Counted from the first letter of the stretch, positions 23,516-33,136 are shown. The stretch is DNA of 64,000 nt from JBCDJI01 sp964351865 (GCA_964351865.1 CAYGPJ010000004.1:1-64000); one strand, 5' to 3'. Translations and numbers: made by a program. The notes: generated from the sequence alone by a model not told the origin.

Positions 23516-24343
23516 TTGGAACAAAACAACCTTCTCACTTCAATGATCATCATCCTGAATCACCTTTACCCGTTTCTGGTCGGTGCCTGCATCGGTTCAT
23601 TTATTAACGTGATCGTATACCGCCTGCCGCTGGAACGTTCGATTGTGCATCCCGGCTCCCATTGTGCGGCCTGCGGCAAGCCGCTGAAATGGTTTCACAA
23701 TATCCCCATTCTCAGCTGGCTGGTGCTGAAAGCGCGGGCGGCATGTTGCGGCACGCGCATTGATGCTCGTTATCCGGTGGTCGAACTGATCGCAGCAATT
23801 CTGACCGTAGTCATCTGGAACCTCTTTCCGGCCAATCTGGCGGTGGCTTACCTGCTGTTCACCTATGCCTTGATGGTCGGGACCTTCGTCGATCTGGACC
23901 ACTTCATTATCCCCGACAGTGTCTCGCTGGGCGGCTGCGTCTATGGGTTGCTGGCCAGTCTGGCGGTGCCGGAATTGCACGATACCTTTTCGCGCAGTGA
24001 AGCGCTGAAGCTCTCGTTGATCGGGCTGGTCATCGGCGGGGGTGGCCTGTGGTTGATTTCCTTCCTGGGCAAGCTGGCGTTGAAAAAAGATGCGATGGGG
24101 CTGGGCGATGTGAAGCTGATTGCGGCGATCGGTGCGTTATGCGGCTGGCAGGGGGTTTTGTTTACGATTGCCTCGGCGTCGGTGCTGGGCTCCGTCATCG
24201 GACTGGCCGTCATTCTGGGGCGCGATCGCAAGTCCGGAGTGCCGATTCCATTTGGACCGTTTCTGGCCGGCGGTTGCCTGATCTATATTCTCAAGGGACA
24301 CCAATGGTTTGAACGCTATTTAAACTCTCTCGGCATCTACTAG
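23516..24343 (+). CDS. pilD: Prepilin leader peptidase/N-methyltransferase
   Basis: A 275-residue inner-membrane aspartyl protease (A24 family) that cleaves and N-methylates type IV prepilins or type II secretion pseudopilins. The N-terminal GACIGSFINVIVYRLP precedes a cytosolic domain with HCAACGKPL and CCGTRIDARYPVVE; one Cys of the usual second CxxC pair seems replaced. The catalytic Asp motifs are FVDLDHFIIPD near 122-132 and MGLGDVKL near 193-200. About eight membrane helices are visible. The start is TTG 23516, preceded by an AGG; ATG 23543 is the alternative. No pilus genes are nearby. Confidence 0.9.
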   Translation: MEQNNLLTSMIIILNHLYPFLVGACIGSFINVIVYRLPLERSIVHPGSHCAACGKPLKWFHNIPILSWLVLKARAACCGTRIDARYPVVELIAAILTVVIWNLFPANLAVAYLLFTYALMVGTFVDLDHFIIPDSVSLGGCVYGLLASLAVPELHDTFSRSEALKLSLIGLVIGGGGLWLISFLGKLALKKDAMGLGDVKLIAAIGALCGWQGVLFTIASASVLGSVIGLAVILGRDRKSGVPIPFGPFLAGGCLIYILKGHQWFERYLNSLGIY

Positions 24344-24489
24344 AAGTGATTTTATAAGCCCATCATTTATTCATTCCTGCTTGTCAGCAGCCGGAGGTGA
24401 CTGAAAAAGGAATTGGCAGTCCGTTCGAATTCAGGCAGTTTACCGCCCTGAAGCAACACTAAGCTGTAACCTTTAGAACCCATTTTAAT

Positions 24490-25944
24490 ATGAAAAAAGC
24501 TAATCCATTCTCGATTGTCATCTTTGGCGCCAGTGGTGATTTGACTCGCCGCAAGCTCGTTCCCGCTCTTTTTGGTCTCTATAAGGAAAAATTAATTCCG
24601 GAAGATTTTCAGATCATCGGCTTTGCCCGCCGTGAAAAAACGGACGAGTCCTTCCGCGAGGAGATGCTGGAAGGGTTAAAGAAATATTCCCGCTTTGCCC
24701 CCATCAGCGACGAAGACTGGAACGACTTCTCAAAGCACATCTTCTATCACATCGGAAATTTCGATGACGATGACAGCTACCAGAAGTTGGCCAAGCGGCT
24801 TGGCAAAAGCCAGGAAGATGGCATGGGCCAAAACCTCTTCTATCTGGCCACCGCACCGGATTTCTTTTCCACTGTGGTGCAATCCCTGCACAAAGTGAAT
24901 CTGGTGGCACCCGGACTCCCCTCCCGCACCGTGGTAGAGAAACCCATCGGACACGACTATCAGTCGGCCAAAGAACTCGTCGATGAACTCCAGCTACACA
25001 TGGATGAATCCTCCATCTATCGTATCGACCACTACCTCGGCAAAGAAACCGTGCAGAACCTGATGTATTTCCGCTTTGCCAACTCCATTTACGAACCGAT
25101 CTGGAACCGTTCGATGATCGACCACGTCCAGATCACCGTGGCCGAAGAAGAAGGCGTGGGAACCCGCGGCGGCTACTATGACGGTGTGGGTGCGATGCGC
25201 GACATGGTGCAGAACCACCTCACTCAATTGCTTACCATCACCGCGATGGAACCACCCGCTTCGCTGAATTCCGAAGCACTGCGGGATGAAAAAGTCAAAG
25301 TGCTGAAATCCATCCCGACTCCCACTTGTGAATGGGTCGCTGAAAATTCAGTGCGCGCCCAATACGAAGGCTACATCACCGAAGATCGAGTCGATCCGAA
25401 ATCCGAGACCGAAACCTACGTGGCGATGAAGCTTTTAATCGACAACTGGCGCTGGGCCGGCGTTCCTTTCTATCTCCGCACCGGCAAGGCGCTTAAAACT
25501 AAAGCCAGTGAAATCGTGGTTGTCTTTAAGCGCCCCCCCCAATCCCTTTTCGATGATTGTGGCCAGGACAACGTGCACCGCAACCGCTTGCACATCCGCC
25601 TGCAGCCGGACGAAGGTATCCACCTATCGTTCAATGCCAAAGTGCCGGGTAAAAGCCAAATGGGGTCGGTGGAAATGGATTTTAAATACAAGGGGAAGTT
25701 CGGATCCTACTCACCGGAAGCCTATGAACGCCTGTTGCAGGACTTTATCATGGGGGATTCTACCCTCTTCACCCGCGCCGACGAGGTGCTGGAAGCCTGG
25801 CGGATTGTTGACGCGATTTACGAAGGCTGGAAGAAAGCTCCCGTGGCGCTCTATCGCAAAGGCACTTGGGGTCCCAGCGAGTCAGACGAAATGCTCAAGC
25901 GCGATAACAACGACTGGACCGAACTGAACCGGCAAGAGAGTTAA
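24490..25944 (+). CDS. zwf: Glucose-6-phosphate 1-dehydrogenase
   Basis: A 484-residue cytosolic enzyme oxidising glucose-6-phosphate to 6-phosphogluconolactone with NADP, the first step of the oxidative pentose phosphate pathway. The coenzyme site GASGDLTRRK lies at residues 13-22, VVEKPIGHD at 148-156 and the substrate/catalytic signature RIDHYLGKE at 178-186. Length is normal. A 146-bp gap precedes it, and it converges on the EEP-family gene with only 5 bp between stop codons. No partner pgl or opcA gene is adjacent. Confidence 0.95.
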   Translation: MKKANPFSIVIFGASGDLTRRKLVPALFGLYKEKLIPEDFQIIGFARREKTDESFREEMLEGLKKYSRFAPISDEDWNDFSKHIFYHIGNFDDDDSYQKLAKRLGKSQEDGMGQNLFYLATAPDFFSTVVQSLHKVNLVAPGLPSRTVVEKPIGHDYQSAKELVDELQLHMDESSIYRIDHYLGKETVQNLMYFRFANSIYEPIWNRSMIDHVQITVAEEEGVGTRGGYYDGVGAMRDMVQNHLTQLLTITAMEPPASLNSEALRDEKVKVLKSIPTPTCEWVAENSVRAQYEGYITEDRVDPKSETETYVAMKLLIDNWRWAGVPFYLRTGKALKTKASEIVVVFKRPPQSLFDDCGQDNVHRNRLHIRLQPDEGIHLSFNAKVPGKSQMGSVEMDFKYKGKFGSYSPEAYERLLQDFIMGDSTLFTRADEVLEAWRIVDAIYEGWKKAPVALYRKGTWGPSESDEMLKRDNNDWTELNRQES

Positions 25945-25949
25945 CCAGC

Positions 25950-26918
25950 TTATTCCGAAGTCGGCTTAAAGAGTCGGGTCACATCCAGAAACACCGCGCT
26001 GTGGTCGCTGACGGATGCAGGGACATCACGCACTTCCTGTTTCACCTCCGGCTCGCCTTGCAGCAATTTCTGGGCGGCGTCCGATACCATGATGTGATCA
26101 AAATCATTAGCCGGGTAACGGCTGGCGGGAATCGTCAGGCGTTCTTCACGTGGTAAACCTTCCGCGGCATGGTGGAAGCCAAGTTCCTGTAACATCGCGA
26201 TGGTGCGGTCTTCTTTGAAGGTCGGATCCTGGGCGGAGGTATTAAAGTCTCCCAGCAGGATGATCGGATCTTTTTTCGGATCCAGCCCTAACCGCTCCCA
26301 GTCCCACTCGAGATAGTTCACCGCGCGTTGACGCCGGATAAGTGTTTCCTGAATGCCACCGCGATTGCTTTTCAGGTGGAACGCGTAACAGGTTAAGATT
26401 TTGCCGCCGGGCAGTTCAAACTGCACTCCCAACATACCGCGCGACGGGCGATCCGGTGTGTCGGGCAACTCCGAGAAGTCTAGCGTCCAGATTTCTTTCC
26501 ACGGCAGTTGGCTCATCACCGCCATTCCCTGCTGCGGTAATTCCGCATTCTCACTCTCTAAGCGGACAATATCGGTACACGCCAAATACGGGTAGCTCGG
26601 TTTGATCTTTTTCCAGTTTTCCAGATCGCGAATCTCACAGGCGAAGAGCACCGTAGGCGACCACTCCTTGATGTAACCATTCACCGCTTTGATCTGAGCG
26701 GCGCGAGATTCCTCATCCTGTTTGACTGGATGGTGCCCGGGGAACCAGCGGATATTCCAGAATCCGAAGGATGTCGAATCAGCAGGTTTTTCCTCACCAG
26801 CGATTTCAGCTTGCACCAAAAGCTGCGGCTGGGTGACTTTTGGCGGGAGCACGGGATCGGCAGCCAGCACTGATGAAGTCACAAAGAGAGTAAAAAGAAA
26901 AGGTTTTAAAAGCGCCAT
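25950..26918 (-). CDS. Exported endonuclease/exonuclease/phosphatase-family hydrolase
   Basis: A 322-residue protein with a signal peptide (MALLKPFLFTLFVTSSVLA, cleaved near residue 20). The EEP fold is marked by FGFWNIRWFPGHH near 47-59, an active-site LLGDFNTSAQDPTF near 222-235, and a terminal SVSDHSAVFLDV with the Asp-His pair. Members cut nucleic acids, phosphoinositides or sphingolipids; the export signal suggests scavenging of DNA or phosphodiesters outside the cytosol. The substrate cannot be assigned. It diverges from the OmpA-family gene, with the starts 56 bp apart. Confidence 0.85.
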   Translation of the reverse strand: MALLKPFLFTLFVTSSVLAADPVLPPKVTQPQLLVQAEIAGEEKPADSTSFGFWNIRWFPGHHPVKQDEESRAAQIKAVNGYIKEWSPTVLFACEIRDLENWKKIKPSYPYLACTDIVRLESENAELPQQGMAVMSQLPWKEIWTLDFSELPDTPDRPSRGMLGVQFELPGGKILTCYAFHLKSNRGGIQETLIRRQRAVNYLEWDWERLGLDPKKDPIILLGDFNTSAQDPTFKEDRTIAMLQELGFHHAAEGLPREERLTIPASRYPANDFDHIMVSDAAQKLLQGEPEVKQEVRDVPASVSDHSAVFLDVTRLFKPTSE

Positions 26919-26974
26919 AGATTATTAAGATGAAGTTAAATGGATGGATATTCCATCTGATAATAGAACTACCT

Positions 26975-27787
26975 ATGCCATCAAAACACGGATCCGACAA
27001 GTCATTCGAAGCAATTCGCTTCAATGCAGCGGTGGGCCTCTTCATATTCAGCCTGATTTTCCTGATCACGACGATCTGGTTCATCCACCAGCATGCGGAA
27101 GAACGTGAGCGGCTGGGCCAGGTCATCGGCGACAACCGGCAGTTGGTTGAAAACCAACGACTGCTGCAGGGTGCCGTCGAGCAACTTAAAAATAACCTCG
27201 CCCGTCAGACGGACCGACTCAAGACCAAAGCAGAAGCACTAGCCAATTCCGAACAGGCACGCCTCACATTGGAGCGGGAGCGGCGCGATCGCTTAATCAA
27301 GGTGCAAGAACGAGCTGAAAAAGTAGACAGCATCCGCACCCAACTGGCTCCGGCGCTCAAAGACATCTCCGCTCAGGTTTTTCTGAATGCAAACCAAGTC
27401 ACCATCCGCCTCCCCGGCAAGAATCTCTTTGCTTCAGCGGAAACTACGCTTCAACCGGAAGGAACCAAAATTCTCAGTTCTGTTGCTGAAATCCTCAGTG
27501 CTCAACTGGATGATCTGCCGATCCGAGTCGAGGGACACACGGATAATGTTCCCATCGGCGGCAGTCTGTTAGAAATCTACCCCAGTAATCTCCATCTCTC
27601 CGCCGCCCGTGCAAGTGCCGCCGTAGAATTCCTGATCGAAAAGGGGCAACTGCGCCCTGATTTACTGGAAGCGGTCGGCAAGGGCCAAACGGTCCCGGTG
27701 GCGGACAACGCTACGGAAGAAGGTCGCGCCCAGAATCGTCGCATCGATATCGTGATCGAATTGGGTGAACTCGACGGCCTGAAATAA
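26975..27787 (+). CDS. OmpA/MotB-family peptidoglycan-binding membrane protein
   Basis: A 270-residue protein with one N-terminal membrane helix (AAVGLFIFSLIFLITTIWF, about residues 18-36). A long coiled-coil (about 40-130, rich in Gln, Arg and Leu) leads to a C-terminal OmpA-like domain: LRVEGHTDNVPIG-type motif near 177-188 (here IRVEGHTDNVP), NLHLSAARASAAVEFLIE near 200 and GRAQNRRIDIVI near 250. It would anchor the inner membrane to peptidoglycan, as MotB- or TolR-like proteins do. I chose ATG 26975; an in-frame ATG at 26930 would leave almost no space for the divergent promoter. Its stop abuts the next start. Confidence 0.85.
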   Translation: MPSKHGSDKSFEAIRFNAAVGLFIFSLIFLITTIWFIHQHAEERERLGQVIGDNRQLVENQRLLQGAVEQLKNNLARQTDRLKTKAEALANSEQARLTLERERRDRLIKVQERAEKVDSIRTQLAPALKDISAQVFLNANQVTIRLPGKNLFASAETTLQPEGTKILSSVAEILSAQLDDLPIRVEGHTDNVPIGGSLLEIYPSNLHLSAARASAAVEFLIEKGQLRPDLLEAVGKGQTVPVADNATEEGRAQNRRIDIVIELGELDGLK

Positions 27788-28549
27788 ATGACCGCTACTG
27801 AATTCAGCATTGCGGCGGTGGCCGTCATACTGATCGGTTTTTCCAAAGCTGGCTTAGGCGGGGGAACCGGTATTCTGGCAACTCCGCTGATGGTTATCGC
27901 GCTCGGTCCCAAGCAGGCTTTAGGCGTGATGCTGCCGCTGTTGATTCTCTGCGACTGGGGTGCCTGTCTGATTCATCGGCAACACTGGAAATGGGAACCT
28001 GTGCTCAAACTGCTGCCCGCTTGTGTCGGCGGAATTCTCGTCGGCACTTACTTTCTGGGAAAACTCGACGGACTCTGGCTGCAGCGACTCGTTGGCGGTC
28101 TGTGTCTGGCATTCTGTTTTTTGCAGTGGTTCAAGTTTGATGCCGGGCAGCATGTGACCCGCTGGTGGGATCAGTCGCGCCATCTGATTTTAGGCGGCCT
28201 GACCGGACTCTCATCTACGCTGGCCCACGCCGCCGGTCCGGTCGCCGCCATGTATCTGCTACCCATGAACTTTAGCCCACGGATCTTTGTCGCTACGAGT
28301 GTGCTCACCTTCACGCTGATTAATTTACTCAAGCTTCCCACCTATTTCTGGCTGGGTATGATTCAGACCGAATCGCTGAGCGTCTCGCTGAAGCTGGCCG
28401 CTTTTATTCCGGTGGGCATTTTATTGGGAGTCTTCACCTTAAAGCGGCTCAATCCAGAGAACTTCAAACGCGTTGTCTACGCTATTCTCTTTCTCACGGG
28501 ACTGGATCTACTCAGCGGTAAAAGCCTGTTGCAGCTTCTCGGATCTTGA
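27788..28549 (+). CDS. TauE/SafE-family membrane permease
   Basis: A 253-residue protein with about seven or eight membrane helices and the TauE/SafE family opening (VILIGFSKAGLGGGTGILATPLM at 15-37), a glycine-rich re-entrant motif repeated as LGGLTGLSSTLAHAAGP near 136-152. Members export sulfite, sulfoacetate or other organic anions; the ligand here is unknown. The ATG follows the stop of the OmpA-family gene with no spacer, so both are probably on one transcript, though no functional link is evident. Confidence 0.88.
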   Translation: MTATEFSIAAVAVILIGFSKAGLGGGTGILATPLMVIALGPKQALGVMLPLLILCDWGACLIHRQHWKWEPVLKLLPACVGGILVGTYFLGKLDGLWLQRLVGGLCLAFCFLQWFKFDAGQHVTRWWDQSRHLILGGLTGLSSTLAHAAGPVAAMYLLPMNFSPRIFVATSVLTFTLINLLKLPTYFWLGMIQTESLSVSLKLAAFIPVGILLGVFTLKRLNPENFKRVVYAILFLTGLDLLSGKSLLQLLGS

Positions 28550-28582
28550 GTCAGATTCTCTTCTGATAATCTCGAATTGTTG

Positions 28583-29917
28583 ATGACGAAGAACAGGAAA
28601 TTTTGGTTAAGAACTCCTTTGCGCGCCACCCACGCGCTGGCAATTCTGGCGATGCACTTAATACCCGCGTTAACGCTTTTTGCATCCACACAGGAAAAGT
28701 ACCCTATATTAGACCACGTCGAGTGGCGGACGCTGAACGCCTATCAGCATACGCTCACGGAAGCCGAACTACGGGAGCGATTAAAAATTTTTTCGCCAGA
28801 TGGCGCCATTTATCAATTTCTGACGTTTCATCCCGACCATAGCGTCGATATTTTTGAGACGCCAGCGAAGCAGCAATTTCTCTGGAGGCTTTACTTAAAA
28901 GCTCCCGCCGCAGCGCACTCCCCAGAAATACCAAAGGCCACAGAATTCACCGCTAAGCAAATAGCCACCTTTTACGAAGCCACCTGGCAGCTACCACTCA
29001 AGGGCCTCACGATCGGAATCGATCCCGGGCACATTGGGGGAGAATGGGCTAGCATCGAAGAACGCTACTTCAAATACCGTTCCTACCCTCCTGTTAAAGA
29101 AGGAGATCTAACGTTAATCACCGCCAATCATCTGGCCACGGCACTGGAACAGGCGGGTGCCAAGGTCGTTTTCACTCGCACGGAAGCAGAACCTACGACC
29201 ACTCTGCGCCCGATCGATTTTCAACATCATGCACTGGAATGGGCCGCCGAGGGCACGCGCTCTTTCTCTGACCGCTACTACACCTTCCGTTACCGCTGGT
29301 ATCGGGAGCTGCTGTTCTACCGCGTCGCAGAAGTGGTCGCTCGCGGCCGCTTACTGGCGCAACACCAACCGGACTTTACCATTTGCATCCACTATAACGC
29401 CGCTCCATGGAGTGGCAGGACTCCCCGTATGTTTCACGTGAAAAAACTGGTCGCTTTCGTACACGGCTCTTACTCACAGGAGGAAATCGAAAGCCCCACC
29501 CAGAAGATCGCCTTATTTCAAAAGCTTTTCGAAAATTCATCTCCGATGGAATTTGAAATTGCAGACGCGATTACCCGTTCTATGGCCGAGCAAATGCAGA
29601 TGCCGCCCGAAAACTACGGCGACTGGCCGGCCGCCAACCGCGTTAATGAGAACCCTTACGTCTGGTCGCGCAACATCATCGCCAACCGCCTCTTCCCCGG
29701 TCCGGTGATCTTTGCCGAAGGCCCTTACATGAATGACTACGATACCTTCTATCGCATTCAGGCGGGAGACTACGAAGGAATTCAAACCATTCGAGGCAAA
29801 GAATACCCCAGCCTGTTTCGTGAATTTGCCAACGCCATGGCCGACGGTCTCATCTCGCACTATCGCACCAAGCGTCAATTGACCCAAAAAATGGGGGACG
29901 GAGGTAAATCCGAATGA
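28583..29917 (+). CDS. N-acetylmuramoyl-L-alanine amidase (Amidase_3)
   Basis: A 444-residue exported zinc amidase that cleaves the amide between MurNAc and L-alanine in peptidoglycan. A signal-anchor-like N-terminus (helix near residues 18-35) precedes an N-terminal region of unknown fold. The Amidase_3 domain starts at LTIGIDPGHIGGEW near 137, whose His binds zinc, continues with LTLITANHLATALEQAGAKVVFTR near 170, and FTICIHYNAAP near 263, which supplies the second His. Insertions make it longer than typical family members. I chose ATG 28583 over an adjacent TTG. The last codons form half of the terminator for the converging polysaccharide operon. Confidence 0.87.
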   Translation: MTKNRKFWLRTPLRATHALAILAMHLIPALTLFASTQEKYPILDHVEWRTLNAYQHTLTEAELRERLKIFSPDGAIYQFLTFHPDHSVDIFETPAKQQFLWRLYLKAPAAAHSPEIPKATEFTAKQIATFYEATWQLPLKGLTIGIDPGHIGGEWASIEERYFKYRSYPPVKEGDLTLITANHLATALEQAGAKVVFTRTEAEPTTTLRPIDFQHHALEWAAEGTRSFSDRYYTFRYRWYRELLFYRVAEVVARGRLLAQHQPDFTICIHYNAAPWSGRTPRMFHVKKLVAFVHGSYSQEEIESPTQKIALFQKLFENSSPMEFEIADAITRSMAEQMQMPPENYGDWPAANRVNENPYVWSRNIIANRLFPGPVIFAEGPYMNDYDTFYRIQAGDYEGIQTIRGKEYPSLFREFANAMADGLISHYRTKRQLTQKMGDGGKSE

Positions 29918-29936
29918 ATTTACCTCCGTCCCCCAT
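29885..29936 (-). terminator. Intrinsic terminator of the polysaccharide operon
   Basis: Two perfect 19-bp arms (29891-29909 and 29918-29936) with an 8-nt loop are followed on the minus strand by six Ts (29890-29885). That is a textbook rho-independent terminator for leftward transcription. The T-run and one arm lie inside the 3' coding end of the amidase gene; in the rightward direction no T-run follows. Confidence 0.9.
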
Positions 29937-29958
29937 CAGCTCGCCGCGCATCAACCGA

Positions 29959-30969
29959 CTACTTAAGCATCTGTTGAGCCGTTTCGATCACCCGTTCCGC
30001 TTTGATCGAACGAAATGATCGTTTCCAGAACTGACGGCGCGTTTCCCACCAGTGTTTGCTCGCTTCCGATGTGACGAGTTGGGTTCCATCTCCCAGCGGC
30101 TTCCACCTCACCGGCCCATATTCAGGTTCGAGCCTTGCAAAGATCACCAGTGTCTTACACCCCATCGCCGCCGCCAGATGTGACGTTCCCGTGTCCCGAC
30201 TAATATGAAGATCGCAGGCTTGAAACAACCAGGCCGACTCGGCTAAATCCAGCCTACCGCTGAGGTCGGACCAGTTTCCCTGCACGGCATGGCAACGTTG
30301 GCGCAGATACGTCAGCGCCGGATCATCCTTGGGATGTCCCGCCAAAATGATACGACGCCCGCAACCTGCCAACCCCGCGATGAGTTGCTCGAAATATTCC
30401 GGAGGCCAGCGTAAAACCAGACGTGCGGCGGTCGGGTTAATCACTACCCGCGTTTCATCTTCATCCAACCAGGGAGCTTTTAGTCGCAAACGATCCCTGG
30501 CTGCCGGATCGGGAGCGATCGCAGCCTCTCCAATTAAGGCGAGTTCCCGTCCGGAAGACTTGACCAATAATTCGCGGCAATATTCCGCCTCATGCATTAA
30601 TCCCTCCGACTTGTGATACGGCAAGGCATCGGTCAGTTCAGTGGCATCCCCGTTCAGCTCAAACCCGATTCGCTGCGGAATTCCTACCGCTGCGGCTATC
30701 GCCTGGATACCGGCATGGGGATGAAAATGATAGATCACCGCAGCGTCGAGCGATTGAAGTTTTTCTCTCAATAACTCATCATCATCGGCCCCTGCATAAG
30801 GGATACACCCATCCACGTTGCCCGCTCCCGCAAACAACGAATGCATTAAGGATTGCGCGATCAAATAGATCGGCGCCCCCGGGTGCAACTCACGCACCAG
30901 CGGAATGCAGGAAGATGTCACGATGACATCGCCTACTCGATCCGGACGTGAAATGACTACCGGTTTCAT
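29959..30969 (-). CDS. Glycosyltransferase family 9 (heptosyltransferase-like)
   Basis: A 336-residue GT-B enzyme of the ADP-heptose:LPS heptosyltransferase family. Typical marks are VISRPDRVGDVIVTSSCIPLVRELHP at residues 4-29, VVINPTAARLVLRWPPEYFEQL near 175-196, and HISRDTGTSHLAAAMGCKTLVIF near 255-277, where the family motif is TGPMHLA or similar. No membrane segment is seen; action at the inner face of the inner membrane on lipid A-core or a related carrier is expected. It is the last gene of the operon, 22 bp before the terminator hairpin, and 1 bp after the stop of its paralogue. Confidence 0.85.
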   Translation of the reverse strand: MKPVVISRPDRVGDVIVTSSCIPLVRELHPGAPIYLIAQSLMHSLFAGAGNVDGCIPYAGADDDELLREKLQSLDAAVIYHFHPHAGIQAIAAAVGIPQRIGFELNGDATELTDALPYHKSEGLMHEAEYCRELLVKSSGRELALIGEAAIAPDPAARDRLRLKAPWLDEDETRVVINPTAARLVLRWPPEYFEQLIAGLAGCGRRIILAGHPKDDPALTYLRQRCHAVQGNWSDLSGRLDLAESAWLFQACDLHISRDTGTSHLAAAMGCKTLVIFARLEPEYGPVRWKPLGDGTQLVTSEASKHWWETRRQFWKRSFRSIKAERVIETAQQMLK

Positions 30970-30970
30970 G

Positions 30971-31963
30971 TTACGCCACGACTTTCATAAAATGATCCAA
31001 CACCTCATTTACCGTCACCGCCTCCATGCACTCATGCCGCGCCTGCAGGCAAACTTCCGACTGGCAGGGATAACAATCCGGCGTCCGCTGTATCGTCACC
31101 CCGCCAGATACCGGCGCCCAGCGGTCCTTCTTAGCGGTTCCGGAGAAAATTTGCACAAAAGGGGTTCCGGTCAGCCATGCATAATGTGCGACTGCGGTAT
31201 CTAATACCACCACCCCACGCGAATTCCGCAATACGCTCAAGGTTTCAGCAATCGTTTTCACGATACTCAGACTGCTTTCAGGAAACTGCGAGATGAAGGT
31301 GGCATGTCGCGCTAAATCCGGTTGGGGAATCAACAGCTTCACCGCTCCCAGTTCTGAGAGTTTTTGATACAACTCGATCCAATAGGACTCCGGCCATTGC
31401 TTCGCTTGTGTTCCTGCAAAGGGAGCCAAAGTTAAATGGCTGCCACCCGTTGCCTGCCAGCGTAGTTCGGCAGGCATAAAGACCTCTGGCGATGCCGTTC
31501 CGCTTATACCCCACTCGTCCGGAAACCGGCTGGCAAGCAGGGTGGTTTGATGCGATTGCGGTTCTGGATAGCGACGACTCAGCATCCAACTGTGGGCACC
31601 ATCCGGACCGGAGGTCGCGTGGCAACCCGCTGCTTTGAGCAACCATTTTCCCAGCAAGTCATTACGAGTCGATACCAGATCGATACCCCAGTCGAATTGG
31701 TGATGGCGGAGTTGGTGCGCCTGTTTGAGAGCTTGAAAAGAGAGTTTTAACTTAGGGACATCCGGGGTTCGTTCATAGCGAGGATGCGACAACGGATGCA
31801 TTTCACCCAACCAAGGCAAGAGCGCCTGCCATTCCACATTCGGGCCACGCACCAGCAGATGAATATCCGCCGCGGCACCAAACTTCTGTCGCACTTCCCA
31901 CAAGGCCGGTAAGGCTAATACAAAATCACCGAGATGATCGGCTTTATGAATTAGGATTCTCAC
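30971..31963 (-). CDS. Glycosyltransferase family 9 (heptosyltransferase-like)
   Basis: A 330-residue GT-B protein, second member of the family in this operon. It opens MRILIHKADHLGDFVLALPALWEVRQKFG, and has LTLAPFAGTQAKQWPESYWIELYQKL near 185-210 and VVVLDTAVAHYAWLTGTPFVQIFSG near 245-269. A C-terminal Cys cluster (CYPCQSEVCLQARHEC near 295-310) is shared with several GT9 enzymes and may bind metal. Start overlaps the stop of the upstream glycosyltransferase by 4 bp (ATGA). Donor sugar is unknown; heptose is the family default. Confidence 0.85.
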   Translation of the reverse strand: MRILIHKADHLGDFVLALPALWEVRQKFGAAADIHLLVRGPNVEWQALLPWLGEMHPLSHPRYERTPDVPKLKLSFQALKQAHQLRHHQFDWGIDLVSTRNDLLGKWLLKAAGCHATSGPDGAHSWMLSRRYPEPQSHQTTLLASRFPDEWGISGTASPEVFMPAELRWQATGGSHLTLAPFAGTQAKQWPESYWIELYQKLSELGAVKLLIPQPDLARHATFISQFPESSLSIVKTIAETLSVLRNSRGVVVLDTAVAHYAWLTGTPFVQIFSGTAKKDRWAPVSGGVTIQRTPDCYPCQSEVCLQARHECMEAVTVNEVLDHFMKVVA

Positions 31964-33120
31964 CAGAGCTTTTGCAGTTGGTCCACGTAATCCGACCAGG
32001 TATAAAACTCACGTTCTTTCGCTTCGCGAGAAAGTTTCAGAATAAGTTCACGATCATCCAACATGTTCCGAATACCATCCGCCAGCGACTCGACCCGCTT
32101 GACATCGACCTGATAGCATCCACCTCCTTGTGAGGTTTCCGCCACGGCACCCTCCTGATGACATAAACATGGGGCACCAAACCAGAGGCTTTCAAGAATG
32201 GGCAATCCGAAACCCTCCACTAATGACGGATAAAGTGTGAACTTCGCGTTTTTATAAAGCCGCTTGACCCTGAAATCACTCATGCCCGGATGCCACTCGA
32301 CGGGTTTTCCTTCTTTAATCCATTTTTTAATCTTCCCGGAAATCAGTTTACCCTGCCCCGGCCCTTCGCGCCCCACCAGAATAAGTTCAAATTGATAACC
32401 TTCATTCCAAAGCAGATCGCAGGCATCCAGCAAAGCCAGATGGTTTTTTCTCGGCTCCAACGTGGCCACATAAGGAATCCGCAGTGTGCGTTCCCGCATG
32501 GACTTCAAGCGAGGACGCCGCTTCCACCCCAATACCGGAAAAATGACAGCGGGAGCCGGCCCACTGACTGGGACTTCTTGCCAGAAATCTTTAATCGCCG
32601 ATGCTGAGAACTCAGAAATAGCGGTTAACGCATCGAATTCAGTAAACTGTCGCATGTAATCCTCGAAGCGCGTCAACCGGCCCGTGGCGGAAAGATGTGA
32701 GTGCGACCAGTTCAGCGCATCGTAAAAGACCCCCACCTTGCGCACCTCAGGAATTTTGGGAAACGTCTGCTGCATCCATTCGATGCGGTCATCCTGGAAG
32801 ATTTCCGGTTGAAGGTAGACGTCGCCGGGCCGCAACACTTGCTGCAGATCAATTGGTCGCCAGCGGTTACCTGCAAACTGCAAACTGCGGCTGATCCCCG
32901 TAGTGAACTTTTGCTCAAAGGGAAACAGTGAAAGATCTCGCATGTGAGCATGCTGGTTCGGGGTCAAATGGCAGTAAGTCTGTAGCGAATCCTGCCAGAC
33001 CACCGGTATCACCTTTTCTCGCTTTTTGAGCTCCAGGTAAATCCCCCGCACACAGCGCTGCACGCCGGTCGGTCGCGGCCACTTGCAGGAACTGGTGACA
33101 TCCATGTAGATCATAACCAT
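31960..33120 (-). CDS. Glycosyltransferase family 4
   Basis: A 386-residue retaining GT-B glycosyltransferase. The N-terminal half shows MDVTSSCKWPRPTGVQRCVRGIYLEL; the C-terminal half has IPYVATLEPRKNHLALLDACDLL near 212 and FTLYPSLVEGFGLPILESLWFGAPCLC near 300-326, containing the E-x7-E motif. Acceptor and donor are unknown. I chose ATG 33120, 17 bp after the stop of the dehydratase gene; a longer frame would overlap that gene. The proximity to a GDP-mannose dehydratase suggests, without proving, a GDP-deoxyhexose donor. Confidence 0.83.
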   Translation of the reverse strand: MVMIYMDVTSSCKWPRPTGVQRCVRGIYLELKKREKVIPVVWQDSLQTYCHLTPNQHAHMRDLSLFPFEQKFTTGISRSLQFAGNRWRPIDLQQVLRPGDVYLQPEIFQDDRIEWMQQTFPKIPEVRKVGVFYDALNWSHSHLSATGRLTRFEDYMRQFTEFDALTAISEFSASAIKDFWQEVPVSGPAPAVIFPVLGWKRRPRLKSMRERTLRIPYVATLEPRKNHLALLDACDLLWNEGYQFELILVGREGPGQGKLISGKIKKWIKEGKPVEWHPGMSDFRVKRLYKNAKFTLYPSLVEGFGLPILESLWFGAPCLCHQEGAVAETSQGGGCYQVDVKRVESLADGIRNMLDDRELILKLSREAKEREFYTWSDYVDQLQKLW

Positions 33121-33136
33121 ATTATTTTCTCTTAAG

